A DNA stretch of 48,784 nucleotides from Phaeovulum veldkampii DSM 11550 (GTDB lineage: Bacteria > Pseudomonadota > Alphaproteobacteria > Rhodobacterales > Rhodobacteraceae), in the NCBI RefSeq assembly GCF_003034995.1, contig NZ_PZKF01000022.1:1-48784 (forward strand), in the 5' to 3' direction. The translations under genes and the position numbers were made by a program. The notes below the pieces were generated by a model, which did not search any database, had not been told where the DNA came from, and was given only the letters and a program-made list of their open reading frames with translations. Below are positions 36,372 to 45,349 of this stretch, one piece after another (position 1 is the stretch's first letter; each line of letters starts with the position of its first letter).

Positions 36372-37064
36372 TCAATCACGCAACCGGATCGCATGCAGCC
36401 CGGCACCATGCGCGCGCAGCCAGGCGCGTTGCGGGGCGTGGCCGGGCAACAGCCGCTCCACCACCGCCCAAAAGGCGGGGGAATGGTTCATCTCGGCCAG
36501 ATGCGCCACCTCATGGGCGGCCACATAGTCCAGCACCGCGGGCGGCGCCATCACCAGCCGCCAGGAATACATCAGGCTGCCATCTGCCGCACACGACCCC
36601 CAGCGCGAGCGGGTGTCGCGCAGCGTGAGCCGCCGGTAGGGCCGCCCGAGTGCTGCGGCAAACCGGTCTGACGCGGCCACAAGACGCGCCCGCGCCGCCT
36701 GTTTCAGAAACGCCTCGACCCGCGGCCCCAGCGTCGCCGGATCGGGTGGCAGGATCAGCGCCCCCCCCTCCAGCCGGGGTCCACGCACGGCGCCGGGCGT
36801 CAGCGTGACCTCGCGCCCCTCGAACGGCAGCGCGGCACCAAAGGCCAGCGGCTGCACCGGGGCCAGCCGCGCCAGCGCGGCCACCAGCCAGTCGGTCTTG
36901 TCACGGGCAAAGGCCAGCGCCTCGGCCTCGCGGGCGAATTGCGGCAGGGTCAGCGTCACCCGCCCATCCAGCCGCGACACCCGCAGTGAAAACCGCCGCG
37001 CCCGCGCTGACCGTTTCAGGGTAATTTCCACCGGCGGCGGGCCGGGCAGCAGGACGCGGCTCAT
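36372..37064 (-). CDS. YgjP-type (DUF45/M48) metal-dependent hydrolase
   Basis: A 230-residue protein of the YgjP/WLM group of zinc peptidase-like proteins. The N-terminal half has RARRFSLRVSRLDGRVTLTLP and the region RPYRRLTLRDTRSRWGSC (about residues 141-158), both family marks. The zinc motif HEVAH (His184, Glu185, His188) is followed by MNHSPAFW, whose His194 is a likely third ligand. The substrate is unknown. The ATG at 37064 follows GGGAAGGAACGA; the open frame upstream runs into non-coding DNA shared with the divergent FYDLN gene. The GntR gene follows on the same strand. Confidence 0.88.
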   Translation of the reverse strand: MSRVLLPGPPPVEITLKRSARARRFSLRVSRLDGRVTLTLPQFAREAEALAFARDKTDWLVAALARLAPVQPLAFGAALPFEGREVTLTPGAVRGPRLEGGALILPPDPATLGPRVEAFLKQAARARLVAASDRFAAALGRPYRRLTLRDTRSRWGSCAADGSLMYSWRLVMAPPAVLDYVAAHEVAHLAEMNHSPAFWAVVERLLPGHAPQRAWLRAHGAGLHAIRLRD

Positions 37065-37182
37065 ATTCGTTCCTTCCCTGCCGTCCAGTCGGCAAAACGG
37101 CCCGCAAAAGGCTTTGACACCCCGCACCCATTGTGGCAGTTGGCTGCGACTCTCTCGACAAGAGTGATGCAAGGAGTTTTCC

Positions 37183-37512
37183 ATGCCCAAAGAGGAATGG
37201 GGCGTCAAGCGCCTGTGCCCGCATTGCGCGAGCCGGTTTTACGACCTGACCAAAGACCCGATGACCTGCCCGGTCTGCAACAACACCTTCACCGCCGACA
37301 GCCTGTCGGCCGGTCGCGGTCGCACGATGATCGCTGACAAGGCCAGCGTGCGGGAACGCGAAGTGGATGTGGACGATCTGGCAGATGAAGAAGATCTCGA
37401 CGCCGACACCGGCGATGTCGATCTGGACGACGATCTTCTGGAAGACGATGAAGATGACACCGTCTCGCTCGATGACATCGCCGATGTCAGCGGACCCGAC
37501 GAAGAGACCTGA
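37183..37512 (+). CDS. FYDLN-acid domain protein (TIGR02300 family)
   Basis: A 109-residue protein with an N-terminal zinc ribbon (Cys12, Cys15, Cys29, Cys32) around the family motif SRFYDLTKDP, and an extremely acidic C-terminal half (from about residue 62, runs of Asp and Glu such as DLDDDLLEDDEDD). This architecture is specific to alphaproteobacteria; the function is unknown, and a role in nucleic-acid or ribosome-associated processes is speculation. AAGGAG at 37171-37176 supports the ATG. It lies upstream of a strong terminator and the tRNA-Ala gene. Confidence 0.92.
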   Translation: MPKEEWGVKRLCPHCASRFYDLTKDPMTCPVCNNTFTADSLSAGRGRTMIADKASVREREVDVDDLADEEDLDADTGDVDLDDDLLEDDEDDTVSLDDIADVSGPDEET

Positions 37513-37542
37513 GCGCCACCCGACCCGGCGCAGGCATGGCCC

Positions 37543-37572
37543 AAAGGGCGCGGACAGGTTCCGCGCCCTTTT
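37543..37572 (+). terminator. Terminator after the FYDLN-acid gene
   Basis: Perfect 12-bp stem AAAGGGCGCGGA (37543-37554) with TCCGCGCCCTTT (37560-37571), a five-base loop, and T residues at the end. This is a clean intrinsic terminator 30 bases past the stop. Confidence 0.85.
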
Positions 37573-37659
37573 GCTATGGCATTGGGCCGGGCGCAGGCCT
37601 GCGGCGACGGGCGCGCGCCGAGGGTGCCCACGAATCGCCGAGCGGACTTAAAATTCCTC

Positions 37660-37688
37660 TTGCACCCCACCGCCCAACTGCCTATAGA
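37660..37688 (+). promoter_or_regulatory. Promoter of the tRNA-Ala gene
   Basis: TTGCAC (37660-37665), 17-base spacer, TATAGA (37683-37688). Transcription would start near 37695, about 28 bases before the mature tRNA. Good boxes with optimal spacing are what a stable-RNA promoter should have. Confidence 0.7.
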
Positions 37689-37722
37689 CCCCGCACCGGA
37701 CGTAAACGCCCAAAACTCCGGT

Positions 37723-37798
<76 letters not shown>

Positions 37799-37820
37799 AA
37801 AAATTTAAAAGCTTAGAAAA

Positions 37821-37853
37821 AAGAAAGCTCCGCCTTGCGCCGAGCTCTTTCTT
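37821..37853 (+). terminator. Probable terminator of tRNA-Ala
   Basis: AAGAAAGCTC (37821-37830) pairs with GAGC..TTTCTT (37842-37853, two-base bulge) in the AT-rich stretch that starts right behind the tRNA (37799-37860), which is unlike the surrounding DNA. The remaining bases to 38024 hold nothing I can identify apart from the ribosome-binding site of the next gene. Confidence 0.4.
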
Positions 37854-38024
37854 GTTGGCTAATGCTTTAGGTAACATCTCGGCTGACCACCCCGACAAGC
37901 GCAACTGATGGCGCCGTGCGGCCTGCCCAAAGGCGCGGATCGCGGCGGAACAGATCAACGTCCTTGGCGCCGCTCCGGCAAGAATGATAGCCCGAACGGG
38001 GGGCGAAACGCCGGAGGTGGGGCC

Positions 38025-38660
38025 ATGAACGCGGTGGATGTTTTCGATTATGCCGGCGTTGCGCTGTTTGCGGCGACAGGCGCCCTTGCGGCCTCGCGCA
38101 AGCAGCTCGACATCATCGGCTTTCTGTTTCTGGCTGCGGTGACCGGCACCGGGGGCGGCACGGTGCGCGATCTGGTTTTGGGCGTTCCGGTGTTCTGGGT
38201 GGAGCAGCCGGTTTACATCGTTGTCTGCACCGTCACCGCAATTTTCCTGTATTTCACCGCGCATCTGGCAGAATCGCGCTACCGCTGGCTGCTGTGGCTC
38301 GATGCGGCAGGGCTGGCGGCTTATGGCGTGTTCGGCGCCTACAAGGGGTTGGCGGTGTCGGGTTCGCCGATCATCGCCGTGGTGATGGGGATGATGACCG
38401 GAACGCTGGGCGGCATCTTGCGCGATGTGCTGGCCAATGAGCCTTCGGTCCTGATCCGGCGCGAAATTTATGTGACCGCAGCGCTGACGGGGGCGGCTGT
38501 TTTCGTCGCCGCCGAAGCCGCAGGAACCGGCCTTGCCGTTGCTGCCAGTCTGGGGTTTGCTGCAGCCTTCGTGCTGCGCGGCTGTGCGATTGCCTTCGAA
38601 TGGGCCTTGCCAAACTACCGGTCACGGCAGGGCCGCAACCCCGACGACCTTAGGCGGTGA
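38025..38660 (+). CDS. TRIC-family (UPF0126, YadS-like) membrane protein
   Basis: A 211-residue inner-membrane protein with about seven helices formed by two repeats of the UPF0126 (PF03458) domain. Each repeat carries the conserved kinked-helix motif: TGTGGGTVRDLVLG (about residues 39-52) and TGTLGGILRDVLAN (about 125-138). Prokaryotic relatives form trimeric cation channels; E. coli YadS/YicG have been linked to glycine. The transported species here is open. GGAGGTGGGG directly before the ATG at 38025 is a strong ribosome-binding site; earlier in-frame starts lack one. It stands alone between the tRNA and the peptide transporter. Confidence 0.88.
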   Translation: MNAVDVFDYAGVALFAATGALAASRKQLDIIGFLFLAAVTGTGGGTVRDLVLGVPVFWVEQPVYIVVCTVTAIFLYFTAHLAESRYRWLLWLDAAGLAAYGVFGAYKGLAVSGSPIIAVVMGMMTGTLGGILRDVLANEPSVLIRREIYVTAALTGAAVFVAAEAAGTGLAVAASLGFAAAFVLRGCAIAFEWALPNYRSRQGRNPDDLRR

Positions 38661-38932
38661 TACGCGCGACCTGACGCTCCGGGCTGAAGCTGATCGGAAG
38701 GTCAAAATTTCCGCCACGTCATCAGCCCCGCAGGGCGACCGAGTTGCAGCCCGCAACCATCTGACAAGGTTGAATTTCAGGCCATCTGAGCAGTCCGGCT
38801 CAGCCTTGTTTCCAGCGCGCCGCACCGGGCCATCTGTTTCGCGCCGCTTGCGCTTTGGGTGCCTTGCGGTAGTTTCGTTGGATCGGCACGGCGGGCAAAG
38901 CCGTCGGCCATCTTACGACAAGGAGCATGAAA
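38661..38932 (+). other. Gap before dppA
   Basis: 272 bases without a convincing gene. TTGCGC and TAGTTT (16-base spacing, at about 38848-38875) are a weak promoter candidate for dppA. The last bases hold AAGGAG (38920-38925), the ribosome-binding site. No strong hairpin with a T run was found after the TRIC-family gene. Confidence 0.4.
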
Positions 38933-40534
38933 GTGACGTTCAAATCGACGCTTCTCGCCACCTCGGCGCTGGTCATGATGCTGGCCGGTGCGGCCCAGGC
39001 GAAAACCCTGGTCTACTGCTCGGAAGGCTCGCCCGAGGGCTTCGACCCCGCGCCCTACACCTCGGGCACCACCTTCGACGCAACCTCGCGCCCGGTGTTC
39101 AACCGTCTGGTGGAGTTTGAGAAGGGCACCACCAACATCATCCCCGGCCTTGCCGAAAGCTGGGAAGTGTCGGCCGACGGGCTGGAATACACCTTCAAGC
39201 TGCGCCCCGGCGTCAAGTTCCACACGACCGAATTCTTTGCGCCCACGCGCGACATGAACGCCGATGACGTGATCTTTTCGTTCATGCGCCAGGGCGATGC
39301 CAACCACCCGTGGAACCAGTATGTGGCCGGTGTCAGCTACGAATACTACAACTCGATGGAGATGAGCACGCTGATCAAGGAGATCGTCAAGGTTGACGAC
39401 CTGACCGTGAAATTCGTGCTGACCCGCCCCGAGGCCCCCTTCATGGCCAATCTGGGGATGGATTTCGCCTCGATCGTCTCCAAGGAATATGCCGACAAGC
39501 TGGAAGCCGAGGGCCGCAAGGAAGACCTGAACAACCTGCCGGTCGGCACCGGGCCGTTCAAGTTCGTGGCCTATCAGAAAGACGCCGTCATCCGCTACGC
39601 CGCCAACGACGACTATTGGGGCGAACGTCCCAAGATCGACACGCTGGTGTTTGCCATCACCACCGATCCGGCGGTGCGCGTGCAAAAACTGAAGGCCGGC
39701 GAATGCCATGTGATGCCCTATCCGGCACCCGCCGATATCGAGGGGCTGAAGGCCGACGCAAACATCACCGTGATGGAACAAGCCGGGCTGAACGTGGCCT
39801 ATCTGGCCTATAACGCGACCATGGCGCCCTTCGACAACCCCAAGGTCCGCAAGGCGCTGAACATGGCAATCAACAAGCAGGCCATCATCGACGCGGTCTA
39901 TCAGGGCTCGGGCCAGTTGGCCAAGAACCCGATCCCGCCGACGATGTGGAGCTATAATGACGCCGTGGTGGATGACGCCTACGATCCGGCCGCAGCCAAG
40001 GCGATGCTGGACGAGGCCGGCGTGAAAGACCTGTCGATGAAGGTCTGGGCGATGCCGGTGCAGCGGCCCTACATGCCCAACGCCCGCCGCACCGCCGAAC
40101 TGATCCAGGAGGATTTCTCCAAGATCGGCGTCAATGTGGAAATCGTGTCCTATGAATGGGGCGAATACCTCAAGAAATCGACCGAGATGAACCGCGACGG
40201 CGCGGTGATCCTGGGCTGGACGGGCGACAACGGCGACCCCGACAACTTCATGGGGGTGCTGCTGTCCTGCGCCGCGGCGGGCGAAGGTGGCGCGAACCGT
40301 GCGCATTGGTGCAACGAGGAATTCTCGGCGCTGCTGACGCAGGCCAAGGCCACCTCGGACCAGGCCGAGCGGACCAAGCTCTATGAACAGGCGCAGGTGA
40401 TCTTCAAGGATCAGGCGCCCTGGGCAACGCTGGGCCACTCGACCGTGTTCATGCCGATGTCGACCAAAGTGCAGGGCTATGTCATGAGCCCGCTTGGGTC
40501 GCACCAGTTCGACAACGTGGATATCGTCGAATAA
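38933..40534 (+). CDS. dppA: Dipeptide/oligopeptide ABC transporter, periplasmic binding protein
   Basis: SBP_bac_5 family protein that captures dipeptides or related ligands in the periplasm. About 533 residues: signal peptide ending AGAAQA-KT, then the family blocks EGFDPAPYTSGTTFDATSRPVF, LAESWEVSADGLEYTFKLRPGVKFH, LPVGTGPFKFV and a C-terminal WTGDNGDPDNFMGVLLSC typical of DppA. Start choice: AAGGAG at 38920-38925 is one base from an ATG at 38927 (too close) but seven from the in-frame GTG at 38933, so I take the GTG; the ATG would add two residues. It is first in an operon with dppBCDF and an M24 peptidase. Confidence 0.93.
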   Translation: MTFKSTLLATSALVMMLAGAAQAKTLVYCSEGSPEGFDPAPYTSGTTFDATSRPVFNRLVEFEKGTTNIIPGLAESWEVSADGLEYTFKLRPGVKFHTTEFFAPTRDMNADDVIFSFMRQGDANHPWNQYVAGVSYEYYNSMEMSTLIKEIVKVDDLTVKFVLTRPEAPFMANLGMDFASIVSKEYADKLEAEGRKEDLNNLPVGTGPFKFVAYQKDAVIRYAANDDYWGERPKIDTLVFAITTDPAVRVQKLKAGECHVMPYPAPADIEGLKADANITVMEQAGLNVAYLAYNATMAPFDNPKVRKALNMAINKQAIIDAVYQGSGQLAKNPIPPTMWSYNDAVVDDAYDPAAAKAMLDEAGVKDLSMKVWAMPVQRPYMPNARRTAELIQEDFSKIGVNVEIVSYEWGEYLKKSTEMNRDGAVILGWTGDNGDPDNFMGVLLSCAAAGEGGANRAHWCNEEFSALLTQAKATSDQAERTKLYEQAQVIFKDQAPWATLGHSTVFMPMSTKVQGYVMSPLGSHQFDNVDIVE

Positions 40535-40551
40535 TCCCTTAAACTTCTGGC

Positions 40552-40581
40552 CGGGCGCGCGGGGCACCCCCTGCGCGCCCG
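40552..40581 (+). other. Strong hairpin between dppA and dppB
   Basis: CGGGCGCGC (40552-40560) pairs with GCGCGCCCG (40573-40581); an inner GGGG/CCCC pair extends the stem. It ends just before GTGGTTTTCCCC and the dppB ATG. Such stems behind binding-protein genes commonly protect the upstream message or stop part of transcription, giving more binding protein than permease. Confidence 0.65.
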
Positions 40582-40594
40582 CGTGGTTTTCCCC

Positions 40595-41602
40595 ATGATC
40601 AAATTCCTTCTCGGCAAGCTGGCCTGGCTGATCCCCACCTTCCTGGGCATCACCATCGTGGCCTTTGGCTTTGTTCGCGTGCTGCCCGGCGATCCTGTCC
40701 TGCTGATGGCAGGCGAGCGCGGCATCACGCCCGAACGCTATGAGCAACTGATGGCCCAGTTCGGCTTTGACCGGCCGATCTGGCAGCAATATCTGGAATT
40801 CATCGGCCGCCTGTTCCAGGGCGACTTTGGCAATTCCCTCGTCACCAAGAAACCGGTGCTGACCGAATTTCTGACCCTGTTCCCGGCGACGGTCGAACTG
40901 GGTCTATGCGCAATCGTCATTGCCACGCTGATCGGCATTCCGGTGGGGGTGCTGGCCGCCATCAAGCGCGGCTCGTGGTTCGATCAGGCCACGATGACCA
41001 CGGCGCTGGTGGGCTATTCGATGCCGATCTTCTGGTGGGGCCTGCTGCTGATCATCCTGTTTTCCGGCATCCTGCAATGGACGCCGGTGTCAGGCCGCAT
41101 CTCGCTGCTGTATTACTTCCCCAATGCCACCGGCTTCATGCTGTTCGACAGCCTGATGTCGGGCGAGAAAGGGGCCTTCCGCTCGGCGGTGTCGCATCTG
41201 ATCCTGCCCTCGGTGGTGCTGGCCACGATCCCGCTGGCGGTGATCGCGCGACAGACGCGCAGCGCCATGCTGGAGGTTCTGGGCGAGGATTATGTGCGCA
41301 CCGCCCGCGCCAAGGGGCTGTCGCGCGCCCGCGTCGTGGGCATCCATGCACTGCGCAACGCCATGATCCCGGTGATCACCACGATCGGGCTTCAGGTTGG
41401 CGTGCTGCTGGCGGGCGCGATCCTGACCGAGACGATCTTTTCATGGCCGGGCATCGGCAAATGGATGGTCGATTCCATTTCGCGCCGTGATTACCCGGTG
41501 GTGCAGGGCGGGTTGCTGCTGATCGCGGGCATCGTGATGATCGTGAACCTGCTCGTGGACCTGATGTATGGGTTCATCAACCCCCGCATCCGGCATAGCT
41601 GA
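40595..41602 (+). CDS. dppB: Dipeptide ABC transporter permease DppB
   Basis: 335-residue inner-membrane subunit of the BPD_transp_1 family with about six helices. The N-terminal IPTFLGITIVAFGFVRVLPGDP is the OppB/DppB mark, and the EAA loop that contacts the ATPases reads EDYVRTARAKGLSRARVVGIHALRNAMIPV (about residues 231-260). The ATG at 40595 (MIKFLLGK) is preferred; a GTG four codons earlier lies in the hairpin tail. dppC follows after nine bases. Confidence 0.95.
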   Translation: MIKFLLGKLAWLIPTFLGITIVAFGFVRVLPGDPVLLMAGERGITPERYEQLMAQFGFDRPIWQQYLEFIGRLFQGDFGNSLVTKKPVLTEFLTLFPATVELGLCAIVIATLIGIPVGVLAAIKRGSWFDQATMTTALVGYSMPIFWWGLLLIILFSGILQWTPVSGRISLLYYFPNATGFMLFDSLMSGEKGAFRSAVSHLILPSVVLATIPLAVIARQTRSAMLEVLGEDYVRTARAKGLSRARVVGIHALRNAMIPVITTIGLQVGVLLAGAILTETIFSWPGIGKWMVDSISRRDYPVVQGGLLLIAGIVMIVNLLVDLMYGFINPRIRHS

Positions 41603-41611
41603 GGGCTGCCC

Positions 41612-42508
41612 ATGACCAGCATTTCCACCACAGAACCCGGAAGCCGCCGCCAGGTGCTGGCCGAATTCTGGTTCTACTTCCGTGAAAACCGCGGTGCCGT
41701 GATCGGGCTTTGGGTCTTTGCGGTCCTTGTTCTGGTGGCCCTTCTGGCGCCGCTGATCGCGCCGCATGGCCCCACCACACAATATCGCGATGCGCTGCTG
41801 ATGCCGCCGGTCTGGCAAGAGGGCGGCAGTTCCAGCTACCTTCTGGGCACCGATGCAATCGGGCGCGACATCCTTTCACGACTGATCTACGGCGCGCGCT
41901 ATTCGCTGTTCATCGGGCTGATCGTGGTCACCATCGCCCTGGTGGGCGGCATTGTGATCGGCCTTGTCGCCGGGTTCTTCGGGGGCTGGGTCGATACCGT
42001 CATCATGCGGGTGATGGATGTGATCCTTGCCTTCCCCTCGCTGCTGCTGGCGCTGGTGCTGGTGGCCATTCTGGGCCCCGGCCTGACCAATGCGATGATC
42101 GCCATTGCGATCGTGTTGCAGCCGCATTTCGCGCGCCTGACCCGCGCCGCCGTGCTGGGCGAAAAGAACCGCGAATATGTGATGGCTGCGCGGGTGGCAG
42201 GGGCGGGCAAGCTGCGGCTGATGTTTCGCACGATCCTGCCCAATTGCCTGGCCCCCCTGATCGTGCAGGGCACGCTGTCGTTTTCGACCGCAATCCTTGA
42301 TGCGGCGGCGCTGGGCTTTCTGGGGATGGGCGCGCAGCCACCCACGCCGGAATGGGGCACGATGCTGGCCGAGGCGCGCGAATTCATCCTGCGCGCGTGG
42401 TGGGTCGTCACCTTCCCCGGCCTTGCGATTCTGATCACCGTCTTGTCGATCAACCTGATGGGCGACGGGCTGCGCGATGCGCTCGACCCCAAGATGAAGA
42501 GGAGCTGA
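41612..42508 (+). CDS. dppC: Dipeptide ABC transporter permease DppC
   Basis: 298-residue second permease subunit. The cytoplasmic N-terminus precedes a first helix at about residues 30-50, followed by the OppC-type periplasmic segment with [21 protein letters not shown]-like sequence ([14 protein letters not shown]). The EAA loop [25 protein letters not shown] is at about 188-212. It ends with a cytoplasmic [13 protein letters not shown] typical of DppC. dppD begins one base after the stop. Confidence 0.95.
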   Translation: MTSISTTEPGSRRQVLAEFWFYFRENRGAVIGLWVFAVLVLVALLAPLIAPHGPTTQYRDALLMPPVWQEGGSSSYLLGTDAIGRDILSRLIYGARYSLFIGLIVVTIALVGGIVIGLVAGFFGGWVDTVIMRVMDVILAFPSLLLALVLVAILGPGLTNAMIAIAIVLQPHFARLTRAAVLGEKNREYVMAARVAGAGKLRLMFRTILPNCLAPLIVQGTLSFSTAILDAAALGFLGMGAQPPTPEWGTMLAEAREFILRAWWVVTFPGLAILITVLSINLMGDGLRDALDPKMKRS

Positions 42509-42509
42509 G

Positions 42510-43352
42510 ATGGCACCGCTTCTTGAAATCCGCAACCTGACCGTCAGCTTTGACACAGCCGCCGGGCCGTTCAAGGCGGTTGACGGCATCGACCTGACGG
42601 TGGCCCCGCGCGAGGTCTTGGCGATCGTGGGCGAATCCGGCTCGGGCAAGTCGGTGTCGATGCTGGCGGTGATGGGGCTTTTGCCCGACACCGCCACCGT
42701 CACCGCCGATGTGATGCGCTTTGACGGGCACGACCTGCTGGCGATGACAGACCGCGAGCGCCGCCAGATCATCGGTCGGCAGATCACAATGATCTTTCAG
42801 GAACCGATGGCAAGCCTGAACCCCTGTTTCACCGTGGGCTACCAGATCGAAGAGGTGCTGCGGCTGAACCTTGGCATGAGCCGCAAGGCCGCGCGGGCGC
42901 GGGCGGTGGAGCTGTTCACCGACGTGGGCATCCCCGACCCGGCCGAACGGCTGAAAAGCTATCCCCACCAGATGTCGGGTGGCCAGTGCCAGCGCGTGAT
43001 GATCGCCATTGCGCTGGCCTGCAACCCCAAGCTGCTGATCGCGGACGAACCCACAACCGCGCTGGATGTGACGATCCAGAAGCAGATCCTGGATCTGCTG
43101 GTGCGATTGCAGGTCGAACACGGCATGGGGCTGATCATGATCACCCACGACATGGGTGTGGTGGCCGAAACTGCCGACCGTGTGGTGGTGCAATACAAGG
43201 GCCGCAAGATGGAAGAAGCCGACGTGCTGACCCTGTTCGAGTCGCCCAGGCACCCCTATACCCGCGCGCTTCTGTCGGCCCTGCCCGAACATGCCACGGG
43301 TGAGCGGCTGCCCACTGTGTCGGACTTCATGGCGGCGGAGGGCACGGCATGA
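42510..43352 (+). CDS. dppD: Dipeptide ABC transporter ATP-binding protein DppD
   Basis: 280-residue ATPase. Walker A GESGSGKS (about residues 41-48), signature MSGGQCQRV (about 154-162), Walker [13 protein letters not shown], and the switch His in MITHDMG. The C-terminal oligopeptide-type extension begins near HPYTRALL. The position after SGGQ usually held by Arg or Met is Cys here, a minor oddity. It overlaps dppF by four bases (ATGA). Confidence 0.94.
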   Translation: MAPLLEIRNLTVSFDTAAGPFKAVDGIDLTVAPREVLAIVGESGSGKSVSMLAVMGLLPDTATVTADVMRFDGHDLLAMTDRERRQIIGRQITMIFQEPMASLNPCFTVGYQIEEVLRLNLGMSRKAARARAVELFTDVGIPDPAERLKSYPHQMSGGQCQRVMIAIALACNPKLLIADEPTTALDVTIQKQILDLLVRLQVEHGMGLIMITHDMGVVAETADRVVVQYKGRKMEEADVLTLFESPRHPYTRALLSALPEHATGERLPTVSDFMAAEGTA

Positions 43353-44185
43353 CCGAGATCGTGATCGAGGGCCGCGCCATCACGCGCGACTATCACATGG
43401 GTGGCGGCCTGTTTGGCAAGGCGCGCACGGTTCACGCCGTGCGTGGCGTCGATTTTGCGGTGGAACGCGGCAAGACGCTGGCGATCGTCGGGGAATCGGG
43501 CTGCGGCAAGTCTACGCTGGCGCGCATCATCACGCTGATCGACCCGGCAACCTCGGGGCAGTTGCTGATCGAGGGCAAGCCGGTCGATATCGCCCGGCAA
43601 AAGATGACCAAGGCGCTGCGATCCACCGTGCAGATCGTGTTTCAGAACCCCTATGGCTCGCTCAATCCGCGCCAGAAGGTGGGCGACGTGCTGATGGAGC
43701 CGCTTTTGCTGAACACCGACGCCTCCGCATCCGAGCGACGCGACCGGGCCATGGCGATGCTGACCAAGGTCGGGCTGCTGCCCGAACACTTCAACCGCTA
43801 TCCGCACATGTTTTCCGGCGGGCAGCGCCAGCGCATCGCGATTGCGCGCGCGCTGATGCTGAACCCCAAGCTGCTGGTGCTGGATGAACCCGTCTCGGCG
43901 CTGGACCTGTCGGTTCAGGCACAGGTGCTGAACCTGCTGGCCGACCTGCAGGACGAGTTCGACCTGACCTATGTCTTCATCAGCCATGACCTGTCGGTGG
44001 TCCGCTACATCGCCGACGATGTGATGGTGATGTTCAAGGGCGAGGTGGTCGAACGTGGCAGCCGCGATGCAGTATTTTCGGCGCCCCAGCACCCCTACAC
44101 GCGCACCCTGTTTGCCGCGACGCCGGTGACAGACGTTGCTGCAATCCGCGCGCGGCTGGCGCGCAAGGCCGCGCAGCCTGCCTGA
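43349..44185 (+). CDS. dppF: Dipeptide ABC transporter ATP-binding protein DppF
   Basis: 278-residue second ATPase, partner of DppD. Walker [10 protein letters not shown] (about residues 45-53), Q-loop [19 protein letters not shown] (typical of DppF/OppF), signature [15 protein letters not shown], Walker [13 protein letters not shown], and switch His in FISHDLS. It has the C-terminal [13 protein letters not shown] extension. A six-base-pair stem without a T run (44200-44215) separates it from the M24 peptidase gene, which probably stays in the operon. Confidence 0.95.
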   Translation: MTEIVIEGRAITRDYHMGGGLFGKARTVHAVRGVDFAVERGKTLAIVGESGCGKSTLARIITLIDPATSGQLLIEGKPVDIARQKMTKALRSTVQIVFQNPYGSLNPRQKVGDVLMEPLLLNTDASASERRDRAMAMLTKVGLLPEHFNRYPHMFSGGQRQRIAIARALMLNPKLLVLDEPVSALDLSVQAQVLNLLADLQDEFDLTYVFISHDLSVVRYIADDVMVMFKGEVVERGSRDAVFSAPQHPYTRTLFAATPVTDVAAIRARLARKAAQPA

Positions 44186-44242
44186 GACCTGTTGTGTGTC
44201 GGCCCTGCCGGGCCGGCTCACGGCGCCAGAACCGAGGACAGA

Positions 44243-45331
44243 ATGACCCAAGACCGTCTCGCCCGCCTGCGCGCGCGCATGGCCGAAACCGGCACCGATC
44301 TGGTGGCGGTGGGGCCGACCTCCAACATGCTGTGGCTGGCGGGGTTGTCGCCGCATGGCGATGAACGCCCGGTGATGCAGCTTGTCAGCGCCGACCGGGC
44401 AGGGTTTCTGATGCCTGCGCTCAATGCAGATGCGGTGCGCAAGGGCACTGATCTGCCGTTCTGGACCTGGACCGACGAGGTCGGCCCGCAGGGCGCGCTG
44501 GCCTCGATGCTGGCAGATTTCGGCCTGGGGCCGGGCGCCCGCGTGGCGCTGGATGAAACCATGCGCGCCGATTTTGCGCTGCTGCTTCTGGATGCCATTC
44601 CCGGCGCGCGCCGGGCTTTTCTGGGTGATACCATAGGCTGGCTGCGCGCCCGCAAGGGCCCCGAGGAATATGCGGTGCTGAAGGAAAACGCGGTGCTGAA
44701 CGATGCCGCGATGATCGCGGCCTTTGACGCGCTGCGCCCCGGCATCACCGAAACCGAACTGGCCGAGGTAATCCACGCCCATTACCGGGCGCATGGCGCA
44801 CGGGCTGAATTTTCCAGCGTCTGCTTTGGCGCGAACGGCGCCTTTCCGCACCACCACAGCGGCGAAACGCGGCTGACGCCGGGCATGGCGGTGCTGGTCG
44901 ATATCGGCAGCCGGATGAAGGGCTATCCATCCGACATGACGCGGGTAGGTCACTTTGGCACGGCGCCCGAAGGGTTTGCCGACATTCACGCCATCGTCGA
45001 TGCCGCAGTGCAGGCCGCCATTGCCGCCGCCCGCCCCGGCGCACGGGCCCGCGATGTGGATGCTGCAGCCCGCGGCGTGATCGCAGCCGCAGGCTTTGGG
45101 GCCAACTTCCTGCACCGCACCGGGCACGGGCTGGGCATCGACATCCACGAAAGCCCCTATATCACCGCCACCGCCGAAACCGTGCTGGAGGAGGGGATGG
45201 TCTTTTCCATCGAACCGGGCATCTACCTGCCGGGCCGGTTTGGCCTGCGGCTGGAAGAGGTGGTAATCCTGCGGGCGGACAGGGCCGAGGTTCTGTCAGA
45301 CCTGCCGCGCGCGGCCATTGCGCGGGGGTAG
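44243..45331 (+). CDS. M24-family metallopeptidase (Xaa-Pro peptidase-like)
   Basis: A 362-residue cytosolic peptidase with a creatinase-like N-terminal domain (residues 1-130) and a pita-bread catalytic domain. All five metal ligands are visible: Asp220 (VLVDIGS), Asp231 (YPSDMTR), His295 (RTGHGLGIDIHE), Glu324 (SIEPGIY) and Glu338 (RLEEV). Such enzymes cleave before or after proline in short peptides. It follows the dipeptide transporter by 57 bases on the same strand, so imported peptides may be its substrate. The ATG at 44243 follows GAGGACAGA. It converges on the MacB-like gene with 18 bases between stops. Confidence 0.92.
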   Translation: MTQDRLARLRARMAETGTDLVAVGPTSNMLWLAGLSPHGDERPVMQLVSADRAGFLMPALNADAVRKGTDLPFWTWTDEVGPQGALASMLADFGLGPGARVALDETMRADFALLLLDAIPGARRAFLGDTIGWLRARKGPEEYAVLKENAVLNDAAMIAAFDALRPGITETELAEVIHAHYRAHGARAEFSSVCFGANGAFPHHHSGETRLTPGMAVLVDIGSRMKGYPSDMTRVGHFGTAPEGFADIHAIVDAAVQAAIAAARPGARARDVDAAARGVIAAAGFGANFLHRTGHGLGIDIHESPYITATAETVLEEGMVFSIEPGIYLPGRFGLRLEEVVILRADRAEVLSDLPRAAIARG

Positions 45332-45349
45332 GACGGGGCCGCCGGTGCA

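Noticed and set aside
38777-40789. Long minus-strand open frame opposite dppA
   Set aside because: Antisense shadow, low-complexity composition, no start signal or domain.
41374-41384. GTGATCAC inside dppB as a further regulator site
   Set aside because: A single copy within coding sequence, without a partner 21 bp away; GTGATCACC is a common codon pair here.
43256-45148. Long minus-strand open frame opposite dppF and the M24 peptidase gene
   Set aside because: Antisense shadow; the genes on the plus strand have all catalytic motifs.
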